Assembly (NCBI GenBank): GCA_015680685.1
Contig: MNCI01016273.1
Location: 1,728,273 to 1,792,272, forward strand
DNA from: Gnetum montanum
Taxonomy: Eukaryota > Streptophyta > Gnetopsida > Gnetales > Gnetaceae
Length of the DNA: 64,000 nt
Reading direction: 5' to 3'
Shown: piece by piece, positions 20,863-33,199 of the stretch
Position numbering within the stretch: the first letter of the stretch is position 1
Layout of the letters: the number at the start of each line of letters is the position of its first letter
Made by a program: the position numbers and the translations under genes
The notes under the pieces: model-generated
The model's database searches: none
The model's input: the letters and a program-made list of their open reading frames with translations, nothing else
Told to the model about the DNA's origin: nothing

Positions 20863-23800
20863 GTTGTTGAAATTTTTTCTCACGACTTAGATCTTTGTGC
20901 TTCCATCTTCCACTTGTGATATCTAGCTCTCTAATGCTTTGATTTCTGTGCTATTCAAATCTATTTGAACTTAGAGTGTTTAACTTAGTTGTGGGCAGTG
21001 CTAGCATGCAAACATTGTGCTGATTTGTTGAAATTTTCTATTACCTAGAAGGTATTATAAGGGTAAGAATGTTAAAAACCATAGGAATTATAATGCAAAA
21101 TCACTAATGAAGATGTCCAATTTTTCTAGCCCATGAACCCATAACCATTATTTTAAGTCACAAATAATGAAAAAGGAACCAATTATGATGGGTCATAGAA
21201 AAGATAGATACTTTTTCGGGGATCTTTCTTAAAAATTTTTCAAACCCTGCAATCATATGCGTTATGAGCTCAATGAACTAAGGTTATGAGTAGGATATAA
21301 ACTAATTAATGATAATAAACATAACCTTGGTAACACCTATTTTTTGCTTGATTACAGATGGCCCCAAAAAGAGATGCTTAGGGTGAACCCTCACAGAGAG
21401 CTACTAATCATCCACATGGTGGCTGTGGTCAGCAAGAAGAACATGAGGAACATAATGAATAGGAGGCATAGTCTTTCAGTATCCATCAAGAGGCCCCTGA
21501 TACTAGGAAATTAACCTAAGGAGAGATGATAGAAGTATCAAACCCCAAATAGGAACAATATCTCACATTGTCCCCTAACTACCTTGTTGACACCTTAAAG
21601 AAATCCATATTGGCTCTGGTCATTGTGAAAATAAACTTTGATCCATTTTTATAGTTTTCTCTAGAAGTAGTATGGATGCAACTCAAAGCATTCCCATTGT
21701 GGCCTATCTTGTCCAACAATGGTGAATGACACCTAGGTGAAGTCTATCAATTCTTGCATAATAAAGACAAGGGCACCACTATTAATATCTATGGAAAGAT
21801 TATCTTTTACTTAGTCAGGGACATTGCTATAGCTCTCAACCTATCTAATGAAGGGGCGAAGGTTGCTCACCTATCTACTATATCCCACCTTGAAACAAAG
21901 AAATTATGGTTGAGATGAGCATATGGTAAAGAGGACAAGTCATACCATGAAATGAATTTTGAAGAGAGAACCTAATTTAAGATTTGGATGTATCACTTGT
22001 TTCCTACCAAAGGGCTCAATCAAATCTTGACTTATGTAGTGAGGGAAGTGCCATTCTAATGGGAAAATTTTCAGTCAACCTTCCTCAATATTACTTCATA
22101 GAAATCCAATAGTAGTTCAAAAAAATAATGTCAAGGAGACCAACACTTCCATTTCCCTATTTGATCAAAAAGTTGTGCAAGTGCACTAGAATCTTGGAAT
22201 ATACTAATGATATCCCTAGGAAGGCTCAACACACCTCCTTCATAGAACTCTTGAAAATTGTAGCACCAAGAAAAGATTTTGGTGAGGAGTAAGAAGCTAA
22301 AAAGGAGGCAGAACCAAGAATGAAAACACAATAAGAGCCTAAGCAACATCCACAAGCACAAGCTCTACCACCACCACCACAAGATTATAGACCATCAATG
22401 ATCCACCCATAGAGGATTACTGAAACTATTAGTTGGGGAAGCAAGGATGAGGCCAACCTCTTTTGAGTTATGGACAACACCGTATGTTCCTCTATATCAA
22501 TTGATCCAATAAGGGAAGATATCTCAATATAGTCAGGAGAAGGTGGATCTGAATGATCATGCCAAATCTTTGGAAACACTGCATCCTTTTGAGTCACATT
22601 GGAAATTGAAGAAGGCACCACAATCATGGTGCTACAACATGAGGATGCAGTAGGTGTAGCAGAGGTGATCATTGATCACATCAAGGAGTTATTCAATGTT
22701 CTTGTTGTGCCTCTAACTAATTTTGTAGGAACAAGAGACACACAAATGTTGGTCTACACCTCAATGACTCCTACAATGCATGAGGACATGCTTGATTACT
22801 TACTACAGATGGGCCAAGTAATGACCACTCTATTTGACATCCCAGCAATGTCACTATAGCTCAATTAAATCCCATCACTACCAAAGGAAATTTGATCATG
22901 GTAGAGATCAAGGTAGAACATGTAGAAGCTAAGGTACAAAGATTGCAAGAAGAAATAGCTACCCTATGAGTTGAATGATGGGATCCTACCTATTTTGTCA
23001 TACCAAACTAGCTAGAGTAATTCAAGATAAAGGATCTTACCAAGCTAGAAAAGGAGAGAGAAGCTATGAAGTGAGAGAAGGAGACGGTGATTTGAAATGC
23101 CTCTATTACAAATGCATGATCTCATGCACATAAAAAGGCACATACTGCTATCCAAGAGGAAAATAAGTAGCTTGCCATAGAGAATTCCTAGTTGACCACT
23201 GTGGAAAAATAAAAGAACATATTAAAAGAAAGCATCCACTAGTTGTGAGAACAATTGGTGAGGGTCAAGGAAGATATGAGTATATTAGCCTAGGAAAATA
23301 GAATCCTATCCATGAAGGAGGTACACACTAGTCATCAAATGTTAGCAATCAAGATCAGCATGTGGTAGAACAAGGCCAAAAAGCATGAAAATTTGAAAGA
23401 ACATTTTTAGGACCAAGTTGGCATGTACAAGGAAATCAATCAGAAGGAAATCAACATGGCCAGGGTCCACATCAGTGCCTTGGTAGCAAAGAATTCTGAA
23501 TGGCAAGACATCTTGGACAACTATGCCTTAGTCTAGTGAGCAGAAGTCACAAATAAGGACCTATAGATAGAGAATTTAAAAGAGTACATGGTGTTGGATA
23601 ACCTTAAATATGCCATCCTTGCCATGTTAATAATAGGTCATCCCTAGAGCAAGTTGGAGAAACAAGTGATGACCACCTATGCACTATATGAGAAAGAGTT
23701 TATGGATCAAAAAGATGCCTTGCAAAAGTTGCAAGTGTCAAACTTAGAGTTGGAAGTGGTCAAAGCTAGTTATATTAGGGATAGAAAGATTTAGCCTTAA

Positions 23801-24288
23801 ACCTAGCTCATAGATTGATGGATTATCATGAGCTTAGGGAGAAAGTTAGGGCTTTCAAAGAAGAACGATAATAGTTTGCGACATGGTACATAAAGGAAAA
23901 TCAAATGTTTTTGAAATTGCCATGTCCTTGGGATGTATTAGTGCTAGCACACATTGGCATAGTAGCCTAGATAGTGCATGACCCAAGGATGGAGGAAGAA
24001 AAGTTGTAGGCCTTACTTAATCAATAAAAGTTTCAATGGACTGGTGACAAATGGAAGTAGCCAATGGAAGAGCCACCACCTTCAGGCACTACATGAGCTT
24101 CCTATTCTTGATTTTGTTTTTTTATCTTGTAATAATGTGTTCCATTTTTGTACTACACCACTATGGAATGCAAGATTCTTATTCATTGTTGAGTTATTTA
24201 ATAATCCCATACCTATCAATATTTTGTAAAGAACTTGTTCCTCATTTTGTTTAACTCAAGGATGAGTTTTCATTCAGTTGTGGGGGTA
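20863..24288 (+). mobile_element. Internal region of a plus-strand D-family LTR element (partial)
   Basis: This begins where element A ends and runs to a polypurine tract TTGTGGGGGTA (24278-24288) before the LTR at 24289. No primer site or intact 5' LTR is seen, so the left end is either lost or hidden beyond element A. The segment 20863-21357 has no coding signal and ends in a good splice acceptor, TTTTTTGCTTGATTACAG, directly before the ATG of the decayed gene at 21358. Confidence 0.6.
21358..23880 (+). pseudogene. Unrecognised coiled-coil-like protein of the D family (decayed)
   Basis: The reading frame opens at ATG GCC CCA AAA AGA directly after a splice acceptor and can be followed with stops for roughly 240 codons (YLVDTLKKSILALV, VYQFLHNKDKGTTINIYGK, VRDIAIALNLSNEGAKVAHL), then more brokenly to about 23880. 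The later part is rich in Glu, Lys, Leu and Gln in heptad-like order (DALQKLQVSNLELEVVKASY), which suggests a coiled coil. No gag, protease, RT or integrase motif was found. It recalls the accessory proteins of plant Ty3/gypsy elements in style, but no family is assigned. Many stops make it non-functional. Confidence 0.5.
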
Positions 24289-25172
24289 TGATGAGACACC
24301 ATTGTAAGGCCTCAACATCGAATACATGATTTCAGAGCCCCAACATCACATACCTAACATCAAAGCCAATAAGTGATGTTGCATACCTGATGTCACCTTA
24401 TCTAAATATCACTTATAAATATGGTGTTGGGGTGCTCAGATGAGGGGAGGTAGTAAGTACTTGATAGTTAGTAAATAGTTCTGCTTTTCAATTTCTTCTT
24501 TCAAAGTCTATTATTCCCAATGCATGCCCATAGCATGATGTTTGTAATCATACAACATCTTTGTTTGAGTGTGATGTACTTAGATACATTACATGACTAG
24601 CAATAAAGATCGAGATTACTTTCATCATTGTAGAATCCACTTAAATTATTATTGCCTTTAATTATTTACTACTTTCTTTAGTTAATTGTTTCCATTAAAA
24701 TTATTTACTATTCTTGTTATTAAGTGGAATGCATACACCTTAATCACAAGCATTTAAGTGGAAGTACCTAGTAATCCAGAAGTCTATCATTTGGCACAAC
24801 CAATGATGTACACTTGGCAATCCTAGAAGTAGCCTCATGAAGTCCAAGACATGTACGGATGATTAAGTGTAGATACTCATGAACCATAGGCTAGTTTAGA
24901 TCTTTTTTTCCCCATTATTCATTAGTTTAACTAATCCATCTCTTTATTGTCATTAGGAGTAGCGTAGAATTAGAAACAACATCACATGCCTCACTTTGGA
25001 CTAAACCATATGTGACAAAGTTGCCACTAGTCCAAGTGGAAGGATAATGAATTGTCATCGAAGCATAATGATCTAGATGCCACAACTAGTCCCATCCATA
25101 GAATTCAACTAGATTGTGCATGAACACTGGTGATTCGTATGGTTGAGCATAGGGGTACCTTTCTGCTCATCA
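24289..25172 (+). repeat. 3' LTR of the plus-strand D element
   Basis: It starts TGATGAGACACC after the polypurine tract and ends CTGCTCATCA. The final 80 bp (ATTCGTATGGTTGAGCATAG and neighbours) match the reverse complement of the start of the 25898-26739 LTR. A TATA-like CTTATAAATATGG lies at about 24410. The length of 884 bp fits the family (842 and 1,019 bp elsewhere in the window). Confidence 0.75.
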
Positions 25173-25897
25173 CAACTAAAGATGATCCACCCATGCCTGA
25201 GTACTTTAAACAAGACCGATTCTGCCATTATCATCAACTACTTGGTCATGATACTAATTTCTACTTAGCCTTAAAGGATGACTTACAAAAGATGATAAAC
25301 AATGAAGAGCTAGTGTTAGATTCTTCTAATCCCATTAGGCCCCAAAAATAACACATGTAGGTGTACAAGGATCACTTAAATGCTAACAATGATCCCCATA
25401 CCATAGCCACATTCAACATCAATAATAATTCTAAACTTGCTAGGGAGTTGTTTGTGATTCAATGCCTCCTCTTGATAAAAGGGCTTCAACTTCATTGAGT
25501 TCAATAACTCCTTTTATCATAAGGGTACCATCACCTACATCTTCCAAAGAACCATTCATTAGTAGAGTGCCTCCTCTAATCATAGCCATGTCTATGACCC
25601 AAAGTAATGAACATCCTCCCATGGTGGCCAATGCCTCAACCTCTTCACAACTAGATAAAAATAATCATTAAGAAAACAATGAAAGAAGCTAGTCTAAAAT
25701 TTTAAGAACAAGAACAATAAACAATCACAAATCTAAAAAGAGGTTATCTTGCCAAAGCTCATCCCAATATTAGTAGTTCTTATGAATATCAACATTGAAG
25801 CTACATTAATTAATCAAACTAGGGGGGGGGATAACAATCAACAAGAGATAGGGAATGGACCTAAACCACAAATGCTAAAACATGAGGTGAAAATATT
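25173..25897 (+). pseudogene. Plus-strand Tat-type gag C-terminal fragment
   Basis: Starting right after the D LTR, the plus strand reads FCHYHQLLGHDTNFYLALKD and DLQKMINNEELVLDSSNPI, then VYKDHLNANND and a tail with repeated PFIIRVP and PFISRVP motifs (25462-25671). Each block matches the decayed gag of element A (15090-14650 on the minus strand) in the opposite orientation. It is therefore a fragment of another copy of that family, cut on both sides by D-family LTRs. Confidence 0.72.
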
Positions 25898-26739
25898 TGA
25901 TGAGTAGAAAGCCACCCCTATGCCCAACCATACAAATCACTAAGGAATTCATGCATGATCCAGTCAAATTCCATGGACCTATAGTTCTCGAGTGCACTAG
26001 TTCCTCTAGGAAGTGAGATGGATGTTGAGAATGTTTATTGTATTCCCAACTACACTTGTGAAGCTTAAGGATATGGTTTAAGTATAATTGAGGAACATGA
26101 TTTTTATTATTTTATGTTTTGTAAGTTTAATGACTTATAATAATAATGAAAGGTAGAGTAATTTAGGATCTAATTTATCTACTACCTAGCTAGCCTAACA
26201 CAAGTACCTATCCCACTTTTCTAGATACATCCTTAACACATATAGCCCTACTGGGTTACTAAAAATTAAGTGTTTCTAGGTTGCCAAGTGCTATACATAT
26301 GCTTGAGGTGGTTGTGCTTGTGTTCATTAACAACTAAAAATTGATTTCTTAATTAAAGTGCATTAAAATGAAGTGCATGAATATTAAATGCATTAAGAAA
26401 ACATTAATCTATTCTTAGAGCTACAAGGATGATCAAAAGGATTTGTTTTTATTCCCATCACATGATTATGATCAGGTACATTAGTGTTCCAACAAAAATC
26501 CATACACACTTAGACTCTCATTGTGGGCACTCAGAAATATTCTAACTTTGGAGAAAACAAACTAGAAGAGCTTCATTATTCTATTCGAAAGACTATGAAA
26601 AACCAAACTAAAAACTTATAAAAACTATGATCCCAAGCACTGTATTTATATGTGAATATATCTCTCACAATATTATATATTTGACATTGATTCTTGGGCT
26701 TTGACATCAAGTAGCTACTAGTCAAATTATGACTCATCA
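25898..26739 (-). repeat. LTR of a minus-strand D-family element (E)
   Basis: It is bounded by TGATGAGT and ACTCATCA. On the minus strand it has CATATAAATACAG as TATA box and CTCCAAAGTTAGAATATTT, matching the solo LTR at 15824-16842. The polypurine tract TTGTGGGGGTA lies at 26740-26750 on the minus strand, so this is a 3' LTR with internal sequence to its right. No 5-bp duplication was found. Confidence 0.75.
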
Positions 26740-27170
26740 TACCCCCACAACTAAATAAAAGCTCTTCCTTGAGTGAAGAAAGGAAGGAATAAGTTCCTTA
26801 TAAAATATTGGGTAGTCATGGAATTATTGACTGACCTACAAATTGACATAGATGGAATAGATAGACTCTAAGTGCCCAAGTGTACAGAGTTACAATCTTT
26901 GCAAAATTTGGTGTTCATGATAAGAGAACTGAACATCCTAAAGAAAACTAATATCCAATGCCTCTCAATAGCTAAAAAGTGAAAGAGAAGATCAAATGAT
27001 CATGAATAGTTGTTATCATGTGGTACTACTACATCATCCTTGGTAAAGATAGTCCCACTTCTAGTCCATTCTTCCCACTACAATCACAAAAAAATTGTGA
27101 ATTAGTATCCAATGTGTAACACATATTTGGTAAGTACCTTGGCTCATCAATGGTTACACTCAGCTAAGTT
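26740..27170 (-). mobile_element. Internal stub of element E
   Basis: It starts with the polypurine tract and, on the minus strand, repeats the D sequence just upstream of that tract (ACTCAAGGAAGAGCTTTTATT against ACTCAAGGATGAGTTTTCATT). It is cut off by the LTR of element B at 27176. It contains no gene. Confidence 0.6.
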
Positions 27171-27175
27171 GTAAT

Positions 27176-29233
27176 TGTCGCATCTGAAAACATCAGTGGC
27201 TGGAACATTGAGAGGTTGACAGGCATACAGCCTAACCCTAAGTCCATGGGAGGGGCATATTAGAGAAAATGGAAATGGGATGCCTTGAATGATCTAGTTG
27301 ATCAGACAGGGACTTATGTGGTGTACAATAACCATTTGCAAACTAAGTTTTTAGAGCATCACACGTGGGAGTTAGAAAAAGAGTATGACATGCATAAAAA
27401 TGGGAGTGTATCAACATGAGTGTATCACTACACATTGACAATAGAATTAAGAAATTATGCTAACAATTTGAAATACATGCTACAAGAAAATAAAATGAGA
27501 GCTTAGGTGAAGAAATGCACCACCCCAAGATTGGGGCATGTGACTTTTGATTAAATGGTGTGTGGAATTAGTACGTAGTCTCAGACAGGCATAGTAGGGT
27601 AGCCAGGTAGTATGGTCATAGTTCTTAGAACTTTGAGGATGCAATGTTGATAGATGAAAATGGAGGCAGAACTTGCTGGGTTGGCCATTATCACGCTGCG
27701 TGGATGTAGGGGCGGTGCTCAACTAGGTATCACGCTTGAGTGTAGGGGTGAGGCTAGTGTTAGGAGTGTTCTAATGGTGAGATTTTCTGATCATCAACCT
27801 TTTGCTCAAAAATATTTTTCAAAAGCCAACTGCCAAAATCCAATCCTTAAAATGTTGATTACTGGGGTATTTAGAGGGCTAGGATTGATGGGAGATGTGG
27901 ATTGGGTCCCATGTGTTCTGTGTCCCATGTGAATGAGTCACGCTAGCTTACTATGCTCAAAGTGTCAAGCTCAATGGTGCTATGCTCCATAGGACAAGAG
28001 TGGGAACTAGAAATCTACAAAACTATGACCATACTACTTGAACCATATGTGCCAAAGTCTGAAGGACTACCATGTACCTACAAAAATGCCCAAAATAAAT
28101 GTAACTTGGAGCCTACACTCCAAGACTACATATTCCCTCCTCTTTCAAGTAGGGTCAAGCGTAGGGACAACTTTGGAGGATCAATAGGAGGTGTAAAAAC
28201 AAAGCAAACTGCTGATCTTCATTGTCGAGGAGCTGCTAGAGCTAAAATGAAGGTCGATGTTGACTTTTGGGAGCTTTTGGAGGCATTCAGAGGGATTTTC
28301 CAAGTGTTATGCTATCTATGTTGCCTAGCGTGATGAAGTGTAGCGTGAATGCTTAGAAAAATTTTATAGTTTTGGCCTGCTATGCTACACAGCGTAGTAG
28401 AGCATAGCATCCATTTTCCAATGAATTTTTTCAAAATTAAAATGGCACTCTAGGATGTATCAAGATAGGCAACTTTAGCAATAGACAATACATCTTCTAT
28501 GTTAGAATAGCCTGATACCCTCTCGTTTCATACATGGAAAATTTTTGACCCTAGCACCTTTGTTACACTATCCATGCTATGTAGTGTAGTAGAGTGTAAC
28601 ACCAAATTTTAGATGAATTTTGACAAAACTTACAATGTTTTTCTATGGGACACTAATCACACTCTGAGGATAAAGCATGATAGGAAGCCTTGGAAGTCAG
28701 AAAATTTCCATATGCACCTTCTATGTCTGGTCCAACACTTAGGAAAATTTGAGACCTGAAATTCATGCTACACTATCTACGTTGTGCAATGTAGTGGAGT
28801 GAAATAGGTCCAAAGATAGAAAATTTGCCAATCTATTTTTGCCATCCTGAGCACCTTTGACAACTCCTAGCCTAGCACTTGGGTGGACTGGTAATTAGGG
28901 CATGTGTCAAGCTAGGCAAGCTGAAGAGTGTAGCAAACTTGACAACCCTGGAGATAGAAAATTTGCCAAACTATTTAGTCCATCCTCAATTCCATTTTAA
29001 TCGCTTCTGGCCTATCATTTGTGAAAATTGGCTTTGGAAACATGTGCTATGATGGTTGTGCTATGGAGTGTAGTAGGCAGACTTAGAAAAAGTTTGCAAA
29101 AGTAAGGTTTCCAATGTGCTATGGTGTTTACGGTGCATAGCATGATGCCAGACTTAGAACAATTTTGCTCAAGTTTTGACACTCAGACAATTCTACTGTT
29201 GAGTTGTGAGAGCCCAAAATTACTGGTGTTTCA
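27176..29233 (-). repeat. Element B 3' LTR
   Basis: It runs from TGTCGCATCTGAAAAC to GGTGTTTCA, 2,058 bp, and aligns over its length with the 5' LTR of element A. The minus-strand TATA region is damaged (CTCTAAATACC near 27868-27878). CpG appears low, as in A. The matching right-hand LTR is not certain, because the next LTR of this family (49136) follows a foreign gag. Confidence 0.8.
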
Positions 29234-29299
29234 TTGGCCCCTCTTTATTGACATCTAGAGGATTGACTAGAAAGATGTCAATAAAGAATACAAAACACC
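29225..29299. repeat. Hairpin across LTR edge and polypurine tract, element B
   Basis: The outer arms GGTGTTT (29225-29231) and AAACACC (29293-29299) pair perfectly. The inner arms CTTTATTGACATCT (29243-29256) and AGATGTCAATAAAG (29273-29286) pair perfectly over 14 bp. Between the arms lies the polypurine tract (AAAGAGGGGCC on the minus strand). C has different arm bases that still pair. Confidence 0.82.
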
Positions 29300-30790
29300 A
29301 TGATGAACATGACATCAACATTGTTCATCAGTGCTCGCTTAGATGATGCTTTGCTATGCTTGAGAGTGCTAGGGAAATGAAGTATGGTAGTATGGTATGG
29401 AATAGGGGATAGGTTCAAGGAGATGGGTTAGGGGACAATGAATGGAAAGGATAATTATGGGATGTAATGCCATGATAGCCTATTGTCGTAGTATGATCCC
29501 TCATCGGAGTGCTTGTGAGGGAGTCAACATGCAAAGGTGTCCTAGCCTTTGGATTTCAACCTCTTGTCAGAATGCTTATGAGATGGTTGATACAAGGTCA
29601 AATTGATTACAAGATGGAAACTGTGCCATTTAACTGGGCACTTGATGTGTTCTTTTTATTTTGGTTTCTTTTTCTTTTCTTCTTATTCTTCTTTTTTTGC
29701 ACAACAATTTTTTTTTTTGCATAACAATTCTTCCTCTTTTTCTTTTTTGAAGAATGACCTTGCTCAAGGGCAACTACATCATTTTTGTAGGATAGGTATT
29801 TCCTCCCCATGATGACTTGTGTTACATCCATTCAAGACTTTGTCCAACCCACAAAGACTTCCCATGGGACGAGTTGCATTACATCCATCATAGGTTCTAT
29901 GATTGACTATGGGAAAGGTTGCATGTGCATTGGGAAAGTTTACAGAGGATGAGAGGGATTGCTAGATCAAGAGTTCGAGGTTAGGTTAGTTGAGGGGATA
30001 TTGGGGTATGCACTCTCAAGTAGCTAGATGAGCTAAATCAGATACATTGGAACAATGTAATTTCTTGACATCATGGTGAAATGCATTATTGAATGACACC
30101 ATATAGGTTTTATCCTACAAATGTAACATAGAGAAAAAAAGAAAAATAGCCATCATGTGAAATGAGGGAGAAGTACTGCCTACTTGGGACACTGCGAGAA
30201 CTGCAAGTGCTATGTATAGTGCATGCAGTGTTCAAAGTAGAAAGGCCAGTGTAGGCATCAGTAGTGGTAGGCTAAAAAGCTCCAGCAGTCACATCGGGAG
30301 TGAGCACTCAAGAGGTTAGAAGCAATGGTGATGCAGGTGCTCAGGAGTTGTTACCAAAGACAGGAGCTACGAAATTTGGCCACAGGGTGAAGAGCCATGC
30401 TACCAAATGACCTTCTAGAATCTAATAATGGTAAGTGCTATAGGATGGTAGCACCGTGGCTAGACCACAGTACTGCTAGGACTCCAATGGAAGTTGCTGA
30501 TGATGAGAGCTACAACCAAGATGAGTAGCTATGGTGATAGTAGCTCCAGAATGTTAGCAAGATGTCAAACGACATCTCCAAAAGATCAACAAGATGCTAG
30601 GGATGGTGACATTGTAAATGTCCTAGAGGGTTTTTCCTTAACAACATGAACTTCATTCTGGAACTGCAACGTCCCACCCCATCCTACTCGAGAGGCATGA
30701 ATAGGCAACAGAAGATTGGAAGTATTCTCACTCACTTGTTTGCAGGATCACGTATGTTGGACTATAGATGCTAAAACATGAACCCATTTT
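29300..30790. other. 3' spacer of element B, no gene
   Basis: Counterpart of 1413-2890 in A. A long T-rich tract with TTTTTCTT words lies at 29650-29760. No credible coding frame is present; a lysine-rich frame on the minus strand is simply the complement of that tract. Confidence 0.55.
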
Positions 30791-31065
30791 TAGATCTTGG
30801 TAGACCATTGGTTGTGCTAGTTTAAGGTCCCAGTAGACCATGGTCACAGTTTAAGATCTAGGAGGACCATGCTATGCTAGTTTAAGGTCCAAGTAGATTG
30901 CTATGCTAGTTTAATATCATAGTGGATGATGGATGGCCATTTTAAGGTCATAGAAGACCATGCTGTGGGTGCCAATTTCATGTCATAGCCCAAGGACATT
31001 CTATGCCAGTTTAACATCATAGCGGATAGTTTGTGCCAGTTTAACATTGTAGAAAATGTTATGCT
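30790..31065 (+). repeat. Hairpin-motif array 3' of element B integrase
   Basis: About eight imperfect units of AGTTTAAGGTCNNAGNAGACC and AGTTTAACATCATAGCGGATAG, all facing plus. It stands between the integrase end (31084) and the 3' spacer, as in A and C. Confidence 0.7.
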
Positions 31066-31083
31066 TACCTTTCTTTATTATTT

Positions 31084-32410
31084 TCAATGCAATATTGCAT
31101 GTGAAGTGTAATATGGCTTCAAGTATAAGTGGTTAATAGGATTGGAGAACTTGTTGCCATCTAAATTAGCAAGCTTGAAGGCTCCATTTTCATACACCTT
31201 AGTAAATAAGAAAGGCCCTTCCCAGTTTCCTAAGAACTTGTTCATGGGTTCATGAATGGACTTAAGGACCAGGTCCACTTTCTTGATTGGGCATTGGTGT
31301 AGATTGTGGTGATGCTTCTGCCTTTGTTTATCCTGATACCACTTGATGCAATTAAGCATTTGGATGTATTCTTCCTCCATAGAGTCAAGATGAACGGTTC
31401 TCAACTCATTGTTTTAAGCCTCATACATGAAGTTCAAGAGGATCATGCGAAGTGACGGGACCTACAATTCAAGAGGCAACACTACTTTAGACCCATATAC
31501 AAGACTATATGATGTTTTACCTATTGTAGTTTTGCATGTTGTGCGGTAGGTCCAAAGTGCATAGATGAGTTGTTCATGCCATCATCACTTACTATTGTTA
31601 AGCATCTTCTTCAGAAGGTTGATGATGACCTTATTGGTAGCCTTTGCTTGGCTGTTTGCCTAAGGGTAGTATGGTGTTGAAAAGGAATGTTTAATGCCAA
31701 TGTTTTCACAGAAGGCTTTGGTTTCTGTGCTACTAAATTGTGGCTCATTGTTTGTGACTATGGTCAGGGGAGACCAAATTAGATCACCATATTATCCAAA
31801 ATGAATTTGGAAACCTGTTGAGATGTGGTCTTCCTAAGGGCAATAGCTTCTACCCATTTCGTGAAATACTTGGTTGCAGTAATTATGAAGCTGTGTCCTA
31901 TAGAAGACTTAGGCGTTATAGCTCCTATGATGTCCAACCCCCAACATTGAAAAGGCCATGTGATTTGTGTAGTATGTAGTTTATTTGGTGACATGTGCAT
32001 TAGATTCCTGTGCTATTGACATATGTCATATGTCCTAACCTTGGAAACACAATCACGTTCCATATAAGGCTAGTAGTAGCCTAGACATATAATTTTTGCT
32101 ACCATTGCCCTTGGGGCTATATGGCCTCCACATAGTCTCTCATGAACTTGATAAATGATGTTTTATGCTTAACTACCATTGACACAAGTTAATATTATCC
32201 CATCATAAGATATACAACATAAAGCACTATCACCTATGAGGACATACTACTGTACTTGTTTTCGCACTGCATTTTTTTGGGCAAATGTTAGGTTTTTTGG
32301 AGGCTCTCCATGTTGAAGATATGCTTTGATGTCATCATACCACTCTTGGGCATGAGGTGTACTTATGGATGCAATATTTTTTGTGTGAATGATAGGCTCA
32401 GTGCAATTCG
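31084..32410 (-). pseudogene. Element B integrase (decayed)
   Basis: Minus-strand pieces: C-terminal NWEGPFLFTK...HLYLKPYY (31084-31404), a core with VDATNK-type sequence near 31600, GLDIIGAITPKSSIGHSFIITATKYFTKWVEA (31779-32000) including the first catalytic Asp, and a zinc-binding region to about 32200. Frame breaks separate them. The second RNase H that should lie upstream is missing: the sequence jumps from the position equivalent to A 4630 to that of A 5163. Confidence 0.78.
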
Positions 32411-32419
32411 ATATTGGTT

Positions 32420-33194
32420 GACCCTTTGTGGATGACTGTCCTACATAATGTAGGTCAAACTCTATGGTTATTGCTTTCCACCTAGCTATTCTGCTACTTT
32501 TATATATGTTAGTTGTAATATCCCTAAATAGTAGTGTAGGTCAAACTCTTGAAAATGATGTTAAATTGACTATGGAAGAGGTAGTGTCTCCATTTTTTGA
32601 GTGCAAAAACTAAGGCAAGATAGTTTTTTCCTACATCGTTGTATTTTTCCTTGTCTGATACTAGCGCATGACTTAAGTAATAAATAGGAATCTCAGAATC
32701 ATCATCCCTTGTTTGAAAAAGTATGGAAGCAATGTATGTATCTAAGGTTGCAAGGTAGATATAGAAAGGCTTATCTCTTTGTGGAGGATATATGGTTGGA
32801 AGATGAACCAGCTCCTTTTTCAGGTTGTCAAATGCTTCTTGACATTGATTTGTCCATTCGAAGTTGACTCCTGCTTTGAGTAGGTGTTGCATTGGGTGTA
32901 ACTTATCAATCAACCTAGCAATAAGTCTTCATATAAATTGTATTCTACCTTGTAATCGATATATCTCCTTAAGGTTTTTTGGTGGTGCTAAGTTGATAAT
33001 AGCCTTGACCTTATCGGGATCTACATGTATTCCTATTTCTAATACTACAAAGCCTAACATGTGACCGATTTTGACATCAAAAACACACTTTTTGGGATTA
33101 AGGTGAAGGTCATGCCTACGGAAACATTGAAGGACAAGGTTTAGGTCATTTGCATGGTCATGAGCCTTTTTGAACTTAACTGCTATGTCATCAA
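32420..33194 (-). pseudogene. Element B RT C-terminal part and RNase H (decayed)
   Basis: On the minus strand VDDIAVKFKKAHDHANDLNLVLQ, LNPKKCVFDVKIGHMLGFVV and VDPDKVKAIINLAPPKNLKE (32929-33194) are the RT thumb. LHPMQHLL, NFEWTNQCQEAF and DKPFYIYLATLDTYIASIL (32524-32913) run into the pol RNase H. The first residues are cut exactly at the catalytic YVDD box by the insertion at 33200; the other half of RT is at 41560-42436. Confidence 0.85.
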
Positions 33195-33199
33195 CATAG
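33195..33199. repeat. Left target duplication CATAG
   Basis: CATAG directly precedes the LTR start TGTTGGCACA and is repeated at 41555-41559 after CCAACA. Confidence 0.92.

Noticed and set aside
29607-29831. Lysine-rich reading frame on the minus strand
   Set aside because: It is the complement of a long TTTTTCTT tract in the 3' spacer of element B, with no counterpart in A or C.
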